A stretch of 64,000 nt of DNA from Microthrixaceae bacterium (GTDB taxonomy: Bacteria > Actinomycetota > Acidimicrobiia > Acidimicrobiales > Microtrichaceae): NCBI GenBank assembly GCA_027493675.1, contig JAOSKI010000044.1, positions 1-64,000 of the forward strand, read 5' to 3'. Positions 53,373-62,755 of this stretch are shown here, piece after piece (the first letter of the stretch is position 1; every line of letters starts with the position of its first letter). A model generated the notes under the pieces. It saw only the letters and a list, made by a program, of their open reading frames with translations. It was not told the DNA's origin and searched no databases. The translations under genes were made by a program, and so were the position numbers.

Positions 53373-54585
53373 TCACGGCGTGAGTCCGGTGCAGCCGCGC
53401 AACGACTCCCAGTGGTCCGATGCTGCCTGCGCCTCGGTACCGGCGAGCATCTGGGGCTGTCGGTCCACGATGCGAGCTGGCACCCACTTGTAGCCGTCCA
53501 CTCGGCGGCCCGTGACGGTCACCTCGAACACGCCTGTACGTGCTCCCTCCCCACTGGCGGAGTAGAACGCGAAGTTGCCCAGCCCGTAGTGGACCACCGC
53601 GTTGTCCAGTCGCCCGCCACCTTGAACCCGGTGGGCGTGCCCGCCCACGATCACGTCTGCACCGGCAGCTACTAGCTGTTGAGCCAACTCCTGCTGGGTG
53701 CTCGACGGACAGGTCTGGCCTTCGATCCCCCAGTGGAGGAACACCACCACTGTGTCGGCCATCCCTCGCGCTGCCTGCACCTCGGCCACCAGCCGGTCGA
53801 CCCGCTTGGCCGACGCCAGCCCCGGCTTGCCCGGCCCGGCGGTCCACAGGTCCAACAGGCTGGCGTCGAGCACCTGGGTCGCTGCGATCACCGCGATGCG
53901 CTGGCCTTTGACCTCTGCGACGTGGGGGGAATAGGCCTCGTTCTCGTCGCGACCGATGCCGATGACAGGAAATCCGCTCGCCTGCTCGGCACCGAGGGTT
54001 TCGACCAATGACGGGAGCCCGAAGTCCATGCCGTGGTTGTTGGCCGCCGAGACGACATCCACACCGGCGGCCCGGAAGGCCTCCAATGCCTCAGGTGGTG
54101 CCTGGAAGGTGTACTCCTTGGGTGCAGGGCTACCCCCGACACCGATGGCGGTCTCCATGTTCACGACCGCCAGGTCGGCTCCCGCCAGCACCGGTGCACT
54201 CGTTCCGAACACGCTGACCGGGTCGGCTGCCAGGCGCTGCGCTATCGCGCCTTCGAAGTTCGTGTCCCCCGCAAAGGCCAACTTCACCTGCTGGCCGTTG
54301 CCGAGCAGCGGATCACGAGTCGTCGTGGTCGTGGTGGCTCGGGCCGGTGCCGTCGTTGTGGTGACCTGCGAGGCGGGTCCTGTCGAAGCCGCCGGGCGCG
54401 ACGGTTCCACAGACTGGGACCCGATCTCCGATCCAGTCAGCCAGACGACGGCTCCACCGAGGCCGACCACGAGCCCGAGCCCGCCGAGCAGGTAGGGGAA
54501 CCACGACCGGCGCCGCGGAGTGCGCGACGGTCGGGGGTGGCCGCTTGACCACCGGGGCACCCTCCTCCATGCTGCGCTCCTCCAT
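53373..54585 (-). CDS. CapA/PgsA-type metallophosphatase-fold protein, membrane anchored
   Basis: About 404 residues. The N-terminus is followed, across a frame change near 54525, by a membrane anchor (FPYLLGGLGLVVGLGGAVVW) and a Thr-rich linker. The PGA_cap domain reads KLAFAGDTNFEGAIAQRL, DLAVVNMETAIG, VVSAANNHGMDFG, VVFLHWGIEGQTC and VIVGGHAHRVQGGG, with metal-ligand Asp, Asn and His. Related proteins (CapA/PgsA) take part in poly-gamma-glutamate production, but no pgs synthase is adjacent, so function is open. Confidence 0.85.
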
Positions 54586-54617
54586 GCCCGCTTCACGCTA
54601 GCCCCCTGCTCCCCCGG

Positions 54618-54668
54618 CGAGCTGTCCGGTCTCATCCGCGGAATCCGCGGCTGAGACCGGTCAGTTCG
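54618..54668. repeat. Family B palindrome, copy B3 (imperfect)
   Basis: 51 bp with arms matching except at three positions. The left arm begins CGAGCTGTCCGGTCTC and the right arm ends GACCGGTCAGTTCG. The flank GCCTGGAAATGCGCTGTCG resembles that of B2. It lies between divergent starts (CapA-like 54585 minus, HNH gene about 54773 plus). Confidence 0.85.
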
Positions 54669-54772
54669 CCTGGAAATGCGCTGTCGGCCGGCACGACCTG
54701 GAAGGTACGACGTGGCCGATACGATGTGACCGCAATGGCGCACCCGGCACCGCAATCAGCGAGCAGCCCGGC

Positions 54773-55534
54773 TTGACCTCACACAGAGGCCGGTTGCGGT
54801 GGGGCGCCGTGATGATCGTGTGCGTGGCCCTGCTGCTGGCACTCGGCGTGGGCCTCCTCGACGATGACACCGAGTCGATCGATGACCGCGAACCGCAAGC
54901 GGGCACCGAATCCACCGAACACGTGCCCGACCAGCAGGACGACGACCCATCCGGTGAGAGCACATCCACCACGAACGAACCGCCCGCGGGCACGCCCAAC
55001 CCCGAGACGCCTTCCACACGCTGGCAGGCCGAGTTGTCGTCGCTGACCATCGCCCCGGAGGCTCCGAGGGATGGTTACGACCGCGACCTGTTCCGCCACT
55101 GGGTCGACGCCGACGGCGATGGTTGCAACACCCGCTGCGAGGTGCTCGAACGCCAACGCACCACCTCGCTGCCGGGCCTGGCCGATGGTGGCTGGCTCTC
55201 GATCTACGACGGCTACAGCACCGATGACCCTTCCGAGTTCGACGTCGACCATGTGGTGGCGCTCGCGGAGGCTTGGGACTCAGGTGCAGCGACATGGGGT
55301 CCGGCACGCCGTGAGGCGTTCGCCAACGACCTCGACTCGGGACAGCTGATCGCGGTGACCGCCGCGACGAACCGTTCGAAGTCGGATCGTGACCCCGCGC
55401 AGTGGCAGCCTCCGAACCGCGACGCATGGTGCGAGTGGGGCGCGGCGTGGATCGGCGTGAAAGCGAAGTGGGAGCTCACCGCGGATCCAGCAGAGATCCG
55501 GGCGCTCACGAACATCATGCGTGGCTGCACCTGA
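54773..55534 (+). CDS. Exported or membrane-anchored HNH-family nuclease (DUF1524-like)
   Basis: 253 residues. WGAVMIVCVALLLALGVGLL is a signal anchor, followed by an acidic Thr/Pro-rich linker. The nuclease domain has SEFDVDHVVALAEAWDSGA, LIAVTAATNRSKSDRDPAQW and YCxx-like WCEWGAAW, fitting the HNH pattern of secreted GmrSD-C/DUF1524-like endonucleases; D-H in DVDHVVAL is the catalytic pair. CNTRC near residue 123 may form a disulfide. The start is uncertain: TTG 54773 as drawn, or ATG 54735 with a frame change, which lies 9 bases after a TACGAT box. Confidence 0.8.
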   Translation: MTSHRGRLRWGAVMIVCVALLLALGVGLLDDDTESIDDREPQAGTESTEHVPDQQDDDPSGESTSTTNEPPAGTPNPETPSTRWQAELSSLTIAPEAPRDGYDRDLFRHWVDADGDGCNTRCEVLERQRTTSLPGLADGGWLSIYDGYSTDDPSEFDVDHVVALAEAWDSGAATWGPARREAFANDLDSGQLIAVTAATNRSKSDRDPAQWQPPNRDAWCEWGAAWIGVKAKWELTADPAEIRALTNIMRGCT

Positions 55535-55577
55535 GCGAAACGGAAGCGGCTTGGCCCGGCCGGCATCGGATCGCCCC

Positions 55578-55583
55578 TACGCT
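55578..55583 (+). promoter_or_regulatory. Predicted leaderless -10 box of the SEC-C gene
   Basis: TACGCT ends 6 bases before the ATG at 55590. Confidence 0.4.
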
Positions 55584-55589
55584 CTTGTG

Positions 55590-57726
55590 ATGGACGCCGA
55601 CGACACGGACTCGCAGCTCGATGAGATGGCAGAGGCGCTCGATGGCACCATCCGGGCCCTGGTTCGCGCCCACCCGGGCATCGAACTCGACGACCTGTCC
55701 GGAACGGGCCACCGAGGCCCTACTGGGTGACGATGAGCGAGGGCCGACCGCACCGGTGAGCCCGGTGGCCGCCGACAGCCCCGAGTCCGACACCGACGCC
55801 GACCACGATGCCGATGAGGACCCAGATACCGACGCCGAGCCGTTGGCGCATGTCGAGGTGGTGGACCTGGTTACCGACCTGGTGTACGCGCACACCTTCA
55901 AGCTGTGCGACCAGCACGGTCCGCTGATCGAGACGGCCGACGGCAAGCTGTTGGACCTCTCCGAGATGGTCACCGACAAGGTGTTCACCCACCGGGTGGA
56001 CACCGCAGAAGCGCAACGCCGCGGGTTGGACATCGGCTTCGACCTGTGGGCGTTGTCGGGGTCAACCGTCACCGGAGGCAGAGCCCGACAGCATCACGGT
56101 GACCCAGGACTACTTCCTGCAGCACTGGGACAGCCCTGCCTGGGAGGGCCTGCTGGCCGACGGCTCCCTCGTGGCGATCAGCGTGGACGGTGCAGGGGTC
56201 GCGTCGATCAGGGTTCTCGACCAGGAACCACCGCTCGATCCGGAGATCCTCGAATCGTTCCGGTCGGCCTACGAGCTGCACTGCGAGGCCACCGACACAC
56301 CCCGAGCTCGGATCTGCTGGTCGCCGAGATGCTGCTCGACGAACCGAGCACCTTCGATACCCCCACCGCACCTTTGTCGGAATACGCGACGAACCTGGGC
56401 CTCGAGGTACGGCGCTCGGTCGTGGCCGACGACCCGGCGCAGTGGCGCATCCTCGGCACCGAGCATCGCCTCGAACGCCTCACCGATTGGTTCGATCCGT
56501 CGACGAACCTGGCCGCGATGGAGGTCGTCGACATCGCCGAGCGGATCGCCCTCGGCGAGCCTCTCCGAGGACCACAGTCCCGACGAGGACCGCGCTTCCG
56601 ACGTGAACCACAGGCCCGCCGAGGACACCGCCGAGATGCATCGTGTCGTCGAGTCGCTGAGTCGCCGGCAGGTGCGCGAAGCGGTGAGCGACGAGTTCTT
56701 CGGCGACCACGAGGGCTTCCTGCCGCCGGTCGACCCCGAGCCCTTCCTGGAGCTCGCGGTCGAGGTCGCGGAACGAGGGGGAGCCGCGCGCTGCGGTCCA
56801 CCTGATGCGCCAGCGCATGTGGCAGCACCGGGGCGACCTCGACGCCGCCGAGGGCGAGCTCCGCATGGCGCTGGTCGAGGATCCGCAGTTCACCGACGCG
56901 GCCGACCGGCTCGCCTGGTTCGCGTCGCTGCGCGGCGATGCGGTCACTGCGCTACGGCTCTGGCAGGGCATCCCACCCCCACCCCGAGACCGCCCGCAAC
57001 ATCGCGACCATCGAACCGTTCGCCCACCCGCGCGCCAAGCCTGGACGCAACGAACCCTGCTGGTGCGGCTCGGGCATCAAGTTCAAGAAGTGCCACCGCG
57101 ACATGGCTCCGGTCGCCCCGCTCGCCGAGCGGGTCCCGTGGCTGTGGCGCAAGGCCTTCGGTTTCGTCGCCACGACCGGGATCACCGGCCGCAAGCACGT
57201 GGTGGAGGTGGCGGTGGCCCGTGCGGGCGACACCGACGACCCCAAGGCGATCGATGCCGCTTTCGCCGATCCCCTGACCATAGACCTGGTGCTCACCGAG
57301 GGCGGCGCACTGGCCGACTTCCTCGACGCCGTCGGGGAGGTGTTGCCGGCCGACGAACGTCAGCTGGTGGCCACGTGGCTGGATGTGCACCGCAGTGTGC
57401 ACGAGTTGATCGAGACGGACCCGGGCGCACCGGTGGTCGTGCGCGACCTTCGCACCGGCGACCTGTTGACCCTCACCGGCACGGCCTTCCCGCAGGCGGC
57501 ACGGCCGGGACAGCTGATATGTGCACACGTGGTGCCCGACGTCCTCAGACACGAAGGGGATACAGGGCAGGAGGTGGGCCACCAGATCGTCGGTGGCGTG
57601 TTCGAGGTGCCCGACGGCGCGCAGCAGTCCCTTCTGGAGGTGCTCGACTCCGCCCGCACCCAGAGACGTGGGTCCCCGATCGCGGCGTGGCTGGCGAAGT
57701 TGGAGCGCTCTCCCAACGTTCCTTAG
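55590..57726 (+). CDS. SEC-C zinc-motif protein with TPR-like region
   Basis: About 712 residues. The N-terminal third is acidic (MDADDTDSQLDEMAEALDGT, long Asp/Glu runs). TYQ-less TPR-like helices occur near residue 400 (HLMRQRMWQHRGDLDAAEGE). Near residue 485 the motif GRNEPCWCGSGIKFKKCH is a SEC-C zinc site (CxCxSGxxxKxCH), like that at the SecA C-terminus. The C-terminal region (AFADPLTIDLVLTEGGALAD) is not recognised. Frame changes lie near 55710, 56085, 56310, 56570, 56785 and 56975. Function unknown; protein or RNA binding is inferred from SEC-C. Confidence 0.72.
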
Positions 57727-57729
57727 TGT
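57724..57729 (+). promoter_or_regulatory. Predicted leaderless -10 box of the EEP lipoprotein gene
   Basis: TAGTGT ends 7 bases before the ATG at 57737 and overlaps the SEC-C stop codon. Confidence 0.4.
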
Positions 57730-57736
57730 TTCCCAC

Positions 57737-58777
57737 ATGGGGAGTCACTGGGGGATAGGTGGTCGTGCCGGTAGAGCTGCTGCGATCGGGTTGGTGATGG
57801 CCGGGCTGGCGCTCCTTGTCGCCGCGTGCACCAACCCGCCGGGCGGCGGTGGCGCTCCGCCTACCACGACGATCGTTGCGCTGCCGGGGCCACCGGGTGA
57901 GTTCAGCCTTCTCAGCTACAACGTGGCCGGACTGCCCCAGGAGATCTCCAAGGAGGAGCCCACGAAGCACATCCCGCTGATCAGCGCTCGCCTCAACCCC
58001 TACGACGTGGTGCTCACCCAGGAGGACTTCGACTGGTGGCAGCCGCTGCTCGACCTGTTGGACTTCGCGGGTTACCACGACGCCCTACGGGCTGAGGCCG
58101 ACCACCCGTACCGCTCAGGTCAGCACCCGGGACCACGGGCGGTCGGGTTGAACCCGGCCTACCGGCCGTTGTTCGTGGGCGACGGGCTCGGGATGATGGC
58201 GCGGTTCCCCTTCACCGAACCGATCCGGGTGCCCTGGAGCGGTTGCTTCGGTGGGATCCTGCCCGATGGGGGTGCGGCCGACTGCCTTGCGATGAAGGGC
58301 TTCTCGGTGGCCACGATGACCCTCGCGGGAGGGCCACACCGTGGATGTGTACGACCTGCACGCCGAGGCCGGGGGACTGCCCGTGATCAGGCCCTGCAGG
58401 TCGCCGACTACGAGCAGCTCGCAGCGTTCATGGCAAGCCATTCCGCCGGGCGACCGGTTGTCCTCGCCGGTGACACGAACCTGCACGTCGACCGCGTCCA
58501 TCCCGATTCGGGGGCTTCCGGCAGCATCGACGACGCCGCCATCTGGGATCGGTTCCTTGCATCGACCGGGCTCACCGACACCTGTGCGGAGCTGTTGTGT
58601 GCGCAGTGGGACTCGATCGACAAGGCTGCATACCGCGACGGACCGGGTGTGGATCTCACTCCCCTGTCGCACACCTACCCGTCGGCGGACTTCCTGGGCC
58701 CCGACGGCGAGGACCTGAGCGACCACCTTCCGCTCGCGGTCACCTTCACCTGGGACGACCTCCCCCCGGCGAACTGA
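57737..58777 (+). CDS. Endonuclease/exonuclease/phosphatase-family lipoprotein
   Basis: About 346 residues. AAIGLVMAGLALLVAACTNP is a lipoprotein signal with lipobox VAAC. The EEP (DNase I-like) fold motifs appear in order: FSLLSYNVAGLPQ, DVVLTQEDFDWW, the metal/phosphate loops VLAGDTNLHVDRV and LSDHLPLAVTF. Proteins of this kind act as sphingomyelinases, nucleases or phosphatases outside the cell; the substrate cannot be told. Frame changes near 58335 and 58375. The stop codon lies inside palindrome B4. Confidence 0.85.
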   Translation: MGSHWGIGGRAGRAAAIGLVMAGLALLVAACTNPPGGGGAPPTTTIVALPGPPGEFSLLSYNVAGLPQEISKEEPTKHIPLISARLNPYDVVLTQEDFDWWQPLLDLLDFAGYHDALRAEADHPYRSGQHPGPRAVGLNPAYRPLFVGDGLGMMARFPFTEPIRVPWSGCFGGILPDGGAADCLAMKGFSVATMTLAGGPHRGCVRPARRGRGTARDQALQVADYEQLAAFMASHSAGRPVVLAGDTNLHVDRVHPDSGASGSIDDAAIWDRFLASTGLTDTCAELLCAQWDSIDKAAYRDGPGVDLTPLSHTYPSADFLGPDGEDLSDHLPLAVTFTWDDLPPAN

Positions 58778-58820
58778 AGGGTGTGGGCCACCTGACAGGT
58801 GGCTGAGAGCATTCAGTTCG
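58770..58820. repeat. Family B palindrome, copy B4 (imperfect)
   Basis: 51 bp. The outer 9 and inner 8 base pairs match; the middle of the stem has mismatches (left GGGTGTGG, right CTGAGAGC). It begins CGAACTGAAGG and ends CATTCAGTTCG. Its left arm supplies the stop codon (AACTGA) of the EEP gene. Confidence 0.85.
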
Positions 58821-58916
58821 CATGAATCCGTCGGTCTGACGCCACGAACCACCCGGGTCGGTGACCGCCGACCCCCTTCGGCCTACGACCGCGCACCCCA
58901 GAGCGATCCGGTGACT

Positions 58917-58980
58917 CGGGCCTCCTGGAGCGGAACCCGGCCCTCCTGGAGCGGAACCCGGCCCTCCCTGCCGGGTACCA
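58917..58980. repeat. Three 21-bp tandem units upstream of a lipoprotein gene
   Basis: CCTCCTGGAGCGGAACCCGG occurs at 58921-58940 and, with one extra C, at 58941-58961; a third diverged unit ends TGCCGGGTACC. That last segment, TGCCGGGTACCA at 58969-58980, matches 11 of 12 bases of the core element at the CAP-gene promoter. The gap 58778-59013 contains nothing else that I recognise. Confidence 0.8.
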
Positions 58981-59013
58981 TAACCCGCACGGCTGGATGA
59001 GGAAGCAACAGGT

Positions 59014-59600
59014 ATGACGATGAACCGACGATGCAGGCGTGTCGGATACGGGATGCGCCGCAGCGCACAGGTGGCAGCGGTCGGGGCTGTGACGTTCTCC
59101 CTTGTGACGTCGTGCAGCGACGGCGACGACAGGACCGAAAAAGCACAGCAGGCCACCACCACGACGACCTCGACCACCACGACGATCATCGATCCGGTTG
59201 AACTGCCCCGGTCAATACTGCGACAGCGAACGCCGACCTCGACCATCTGGAGGGTGACGGAGCAGCTCTGGTGGCCATGGTCGAGGCGGTGGAGCACGCC
59301 ACGGGCGGGGGCGTCGACCCCGATACGGCGGCATGCACCACCCTCATCGAGGACCTGACCGCGGCGGGGTCGCCCCCGGAGTTGGCCAAGCTGATCGAAC
59401 CGATCGACGACGAGGTCCTGCGCAGCACACTCGGGGCGGTCCGCTCCGCGGCGGCAGCGATCGTCGGTTCGTGCAGTCAGGTCGACGACACCGCACCCAA
59501 GTCGTCGTCGCCGGGTACCGATGCGGATCCGGTGGTCCAAGGAACCGAGTCCGCGGCGCTGTTCCACCAGCGTGTCGCCCAACTCGAGGAGGAGGGGTGA
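59014..59600 (+). CDS. Predicted lipoprotein, unknown function
   Basis: About 195 residues. AAVGAVTFSLVTSCSDGDD is a lipoprotein-type signal (VTSC), followed by a Thr-rich linker. The mature part, across a frame change near 59205, reads TATANADLDHLEGDGAALVA, VDPDTAACTTLIEDLTAAGS, a helical domain with two Cys likely paired outside the cell. GAGGAAG precedes the ATG. The stop overlaps the next gene as GTGA, so it is coupled to the SGNH esterase and may assist or anchor it. Confidence 0.7.
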
Positions 59601-61125
59601 GACGCCTGGTCCTCGCCGCCTGCACGCTTGTCGTCCTGACACCCGTCGCCACCGCTGTGCCCGCCGGCGCGCAGGACGACCCGATCACCTGGTGGGCGCT
59701 GGGCGATTCGTACTCGTCGGGCGAGGGCATCCCCGGCACCGAACCGCCGGCCCCCGGACAACCCGAGTGCGCCCGCGCAAGCGGCAACAACACCTCTGCG
59801 AAGGCCTGGGCGGTGGTGGCCCGGGAGAAGATGGCCGAACCACGTGTCACCTCGTGGGCGTTCACCCCGTGCACGGGGGCGACCTCGAGCGACGTCGAAG
59901 GTCAGATGTCCCAGGCCGCCACGGCCTCAGGCACCGAGCAGGCCGACATCGTCACGCTGTCGATGGGCGGCAACGACATCCTCTTCGCCGACGTCATCAG
60001 GAACTGCATCGACATCGAGGCATCGTGGAACTCGATCCCGCCCGGATGCAGCATCGACGAGGCCACCCTGCGAAACCGCATCGACATGCTGGTGGGCAGT
60101 ACGCCACCGGAGAAAGGCAAATACAGCGGGATCACGCTGCCCACGCTCTACGACCGGATCGCCGACAAGATGCGCCGCGGCGGGGCCGTGATCGTGCTCG
60201 GCTACCCACAGATCATCGAAGAGGTCTCCCGATGGGCCGGGTGGCGTCGGAAGATCACCCGCAACTGCGAAGCCGTCCAGATGAGCGACGTCGCCATGCT
60301 GCGGTCCGTTGCCGGCTACCTCAACCAGCAGATCGCTCTCGCCGTGCAGGCCGCCGACGCACGCTGGTCCCGAAAGGGGATCCGCTTCCACTGGCGCGAC
60401 ATCGCGACCGGGGTCTACGAGACAGGCGGCCGACCCGACCAGCGCCACGCGTTGTGCTCCTCCAAGCCTTGGCTCAACGGGTTGTCCATCGGCATCACCA
60501 GCGGCGACTTCAGGACCGAGCGTTCCTTCCATCCGACACAGGAGGGCCACACAGCAACCGGCACGTGGCTCGGCAACTGGATGCGCAGCGACCTCGGCGT
60601 TGACCGGATGGGCCGGAAACCCGAGTCGCCGGGCTGGGACGAGATCAAGGACGCGCCGATCCCCGCCATGTGCGGTCATCCCCCTGCCACCCTCGTGGAC
60701 GGCAAGGACACCTCCTCGGTCCCAACGACGGGCTCTTCGAGTTGCTGGCGACCCTACCCAACGGCGAACCCGGCCTGGTGCAGGGCGTACCCAGTGAAGT
60801 GGGGCCACTGACGGCTGTGGTGGTCACCTGCAACGCGGGTGGAGTCGGTTGGCCCAACGAGTTGATGTTCTTCGAGGGCGAAGGGGAGTACTACGCGCAC
60901 ACCGACCTTCTCGAAGGGGTCGACTGGGAGTCCGCCGGGTTGAATGCCCCCGGACGCGACGGCGTCACCGCGATCACGTTGCAGGGCGACGAACCCGAGG
61001 TCCACACGAGCGCGCTGACCATCGGTGACCCTGAGTGTTGCCCGAGCGGTTCGGCGGTGCTGCGACTGCGAGTCGAGGGGGGCGGCGTCAGGGTCACCTC
61101 GGTGCAGGGCGATCAGGGCGACTGA
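59597..61125 (+). CDS. Secreted SGNH/GDSL esterase
   Basis: About 509 residues. A signal peptide (RRLVLAACTLVVLTPVATAV, PAGAQ) is followed by block I WWALGDSYSSGEGIPG with nucleophile Ser, block III LSMGGNDILFAD, and block V FHPTQEGHTATG with catalytic Asp/His context, as in Streptomyces-type secreted esterases. Even Cys content suggests disulfides. After a frame change near 60715 a C-terminal beta domain (GLFELLATLPNGEPGLVQGV) of about 130 residues remains unassigned. GTG 59597 is fixed by the GTGA overlap. Confidence 0.9.
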
Positions 61126-61348
61126 CCTGCCGACAGCCATCTGTCACGACGGGTCGCTGCGCAAGGTCGCCTCGCCCTGACAGGCGGGGATCCACCCTGT
61201 CATGCACATGGGTCACCCGCCGGGGTGCCCCGGACCGATTCAGGCTGTGACCGGCCAATACGCGTCCGCTCACCCGCCACGCACCGGGCTCGACCCGTCA
61301 CATCACCAGGCGTGGAGCACCCAAGCCGCATGCCAGGGTCGGGAGGAG

Positions 61349-61354
61349 TACGCT
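61349..61354 (+). promoter_or_regulatory. Possible -10 box before the amidohydrolase pair
   Basis: TACGCT, 28 bases before the ATG at 61383. The gap 61126-61382 otherwise shows nothing I recognise. Confidence 0.3.
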
Positions 61355-61382
61355 CGAACCGGAACGAGCAGAGCAGGGTCGG

Positions 61383-62754
61383 ATGGACATACGCGAACCC
61401 GGTGATGGCACAGCGATCGACCCTGATGGGCTGATCATCATCAGTGTCGACGACCATCTTGTCGAGCCGCCCGACATGTTCGAAGGACGTCTGTCGTCAC
61501 GCTTGGCTGATCGGGCACCACGGGTCGTAGAGAACGACGCCGGTCGGGGAGATGTGGTTGTTCGAGGGCGTCGAGATCCCGAACTTCGGGCTCAATGCCG
61601 TGTCCGGTAGACCGCAGGAGGAGTACGGCATAGAGCCGACCCGATTCGACGAGATCCGCCGTGGCTGCTGGGACGTGGATGCACGTATCGACGACATGAA
61701 CGCAGGTGGCGTGCTCGCCTCGATGTGCTTCCCGTCGTTCCCGCAGTTCTGCGGTCAGATTTTCGCCAACACCGAGGACAAGAAGCTCGCTCTCGCCGTC
61801 CTGCGCGCCTACAACGACTGGCACCTGGAGGAATGGGTTGGGGCACACCCTGGACGATTCATCCCACTCGCACTGCTGCCCTACTGGGATCCGGAGCTCA
61901 TGGCCGAGGAGGTCAGGCGGCTCGCGCCACTCGGCGTACGGGCGTTCACGTGGTCCGAGAACCCGGAGAAGCTCGGTGTGCCGAGCTTCCACAACCCGCA
62001 CTGGGATCCGTTCTGGCGAGCAGCCGACGAGGTTGGCGCTGCGATCTGCCTCCACATCGGATCCAGCTCGCAGGTGAAGCTGCCCTCGGCAGAAGCTCCG
62101 TTCATGACGATGATGAACCTCCAGCCCACCGCGGTGATGGACACCGCAGCGGACCTGCTGTGGTCGAGAGTGATCCGGGAGTTCCCGAGCATCCGGTTCG
62201 CGCTCTCGGAAGGATCGATCGGGTGGATTCCATACCTTCTCGAACGGGCTGACTACGTCTATGAGCATCACAGCCGCTGGACCGGTTCCGACTTCGGGGG
62301 ACGGCTTCCCTCCGAGGTGTTCCGCGAGCACTTCCTCGCATGCTTCATCGAAGACGCTGTCGGCCTGCGCCTCTTGGATCTCATCGGGTCGGACATCGTC
62401 TGTGTCGAAGTGGACTACCCGCATTCGGACTCGACGTGGCCGCATTCGCCGGAGCGACTTGTCGACACGCTCGGTGATCCGGATCGGGCGACGCTCGATG
62501 CCGTTACCCATCGCAACGCCATGCGGCACTTCCACTTCGATCCGTTCACCACGCGCTCGCCCGAGCAGTGCACGGTCGGATACCTCCGCTCGCTCGCCAC
62601 GGACGTGGACGTCGGCCCGACTCCGCCGAAGCGACCGTTCGTGTCGCCGGACCGACCACTCACGCTGCTAGACATGTTGAGCCGAGCCGAGCATCCATTG
62701 CTCGACGAGCAGGCTGCCGACGTGGGCGTCGACACCCGGACTGGAAAGGCATGA
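61383..62754 (+). CDS. Amidohydrolase-2 (ACMSD-like) family protein
   Basis: TIM-barrel metal-dependent hydrolase or decarboxylase, about 457 residues. IIISVDDHLVEPPDMFEGRL has D-x-H at strand 1 where many relatives have HxH. NDWHLEEWVGAHPGRFIPLA, CLHIGSSSQV (strand-4/5 His) and FALSEGSIGWIPYLLERADY follow, with VCVEVDYPHSDSTWPHS near the C-terminus giving the late Asp. One frame change near 61552. Large paralogue families of this kind in actinobacteria act on aromatic or alicyclic acids; substrate here unknown. Followed 1 base later by a second paralogue. Confidence 0.85.
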
Positions 62755-62755
62755 C

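Noticed and set aside
53373..54585. CapA-like gene as proof of a poly-gamma-glutamate capsule
   Set aside because: No pgsB/capB or pgsC/capC-like ligase genes are nearby, and the fold occurs in many unrelated settings.
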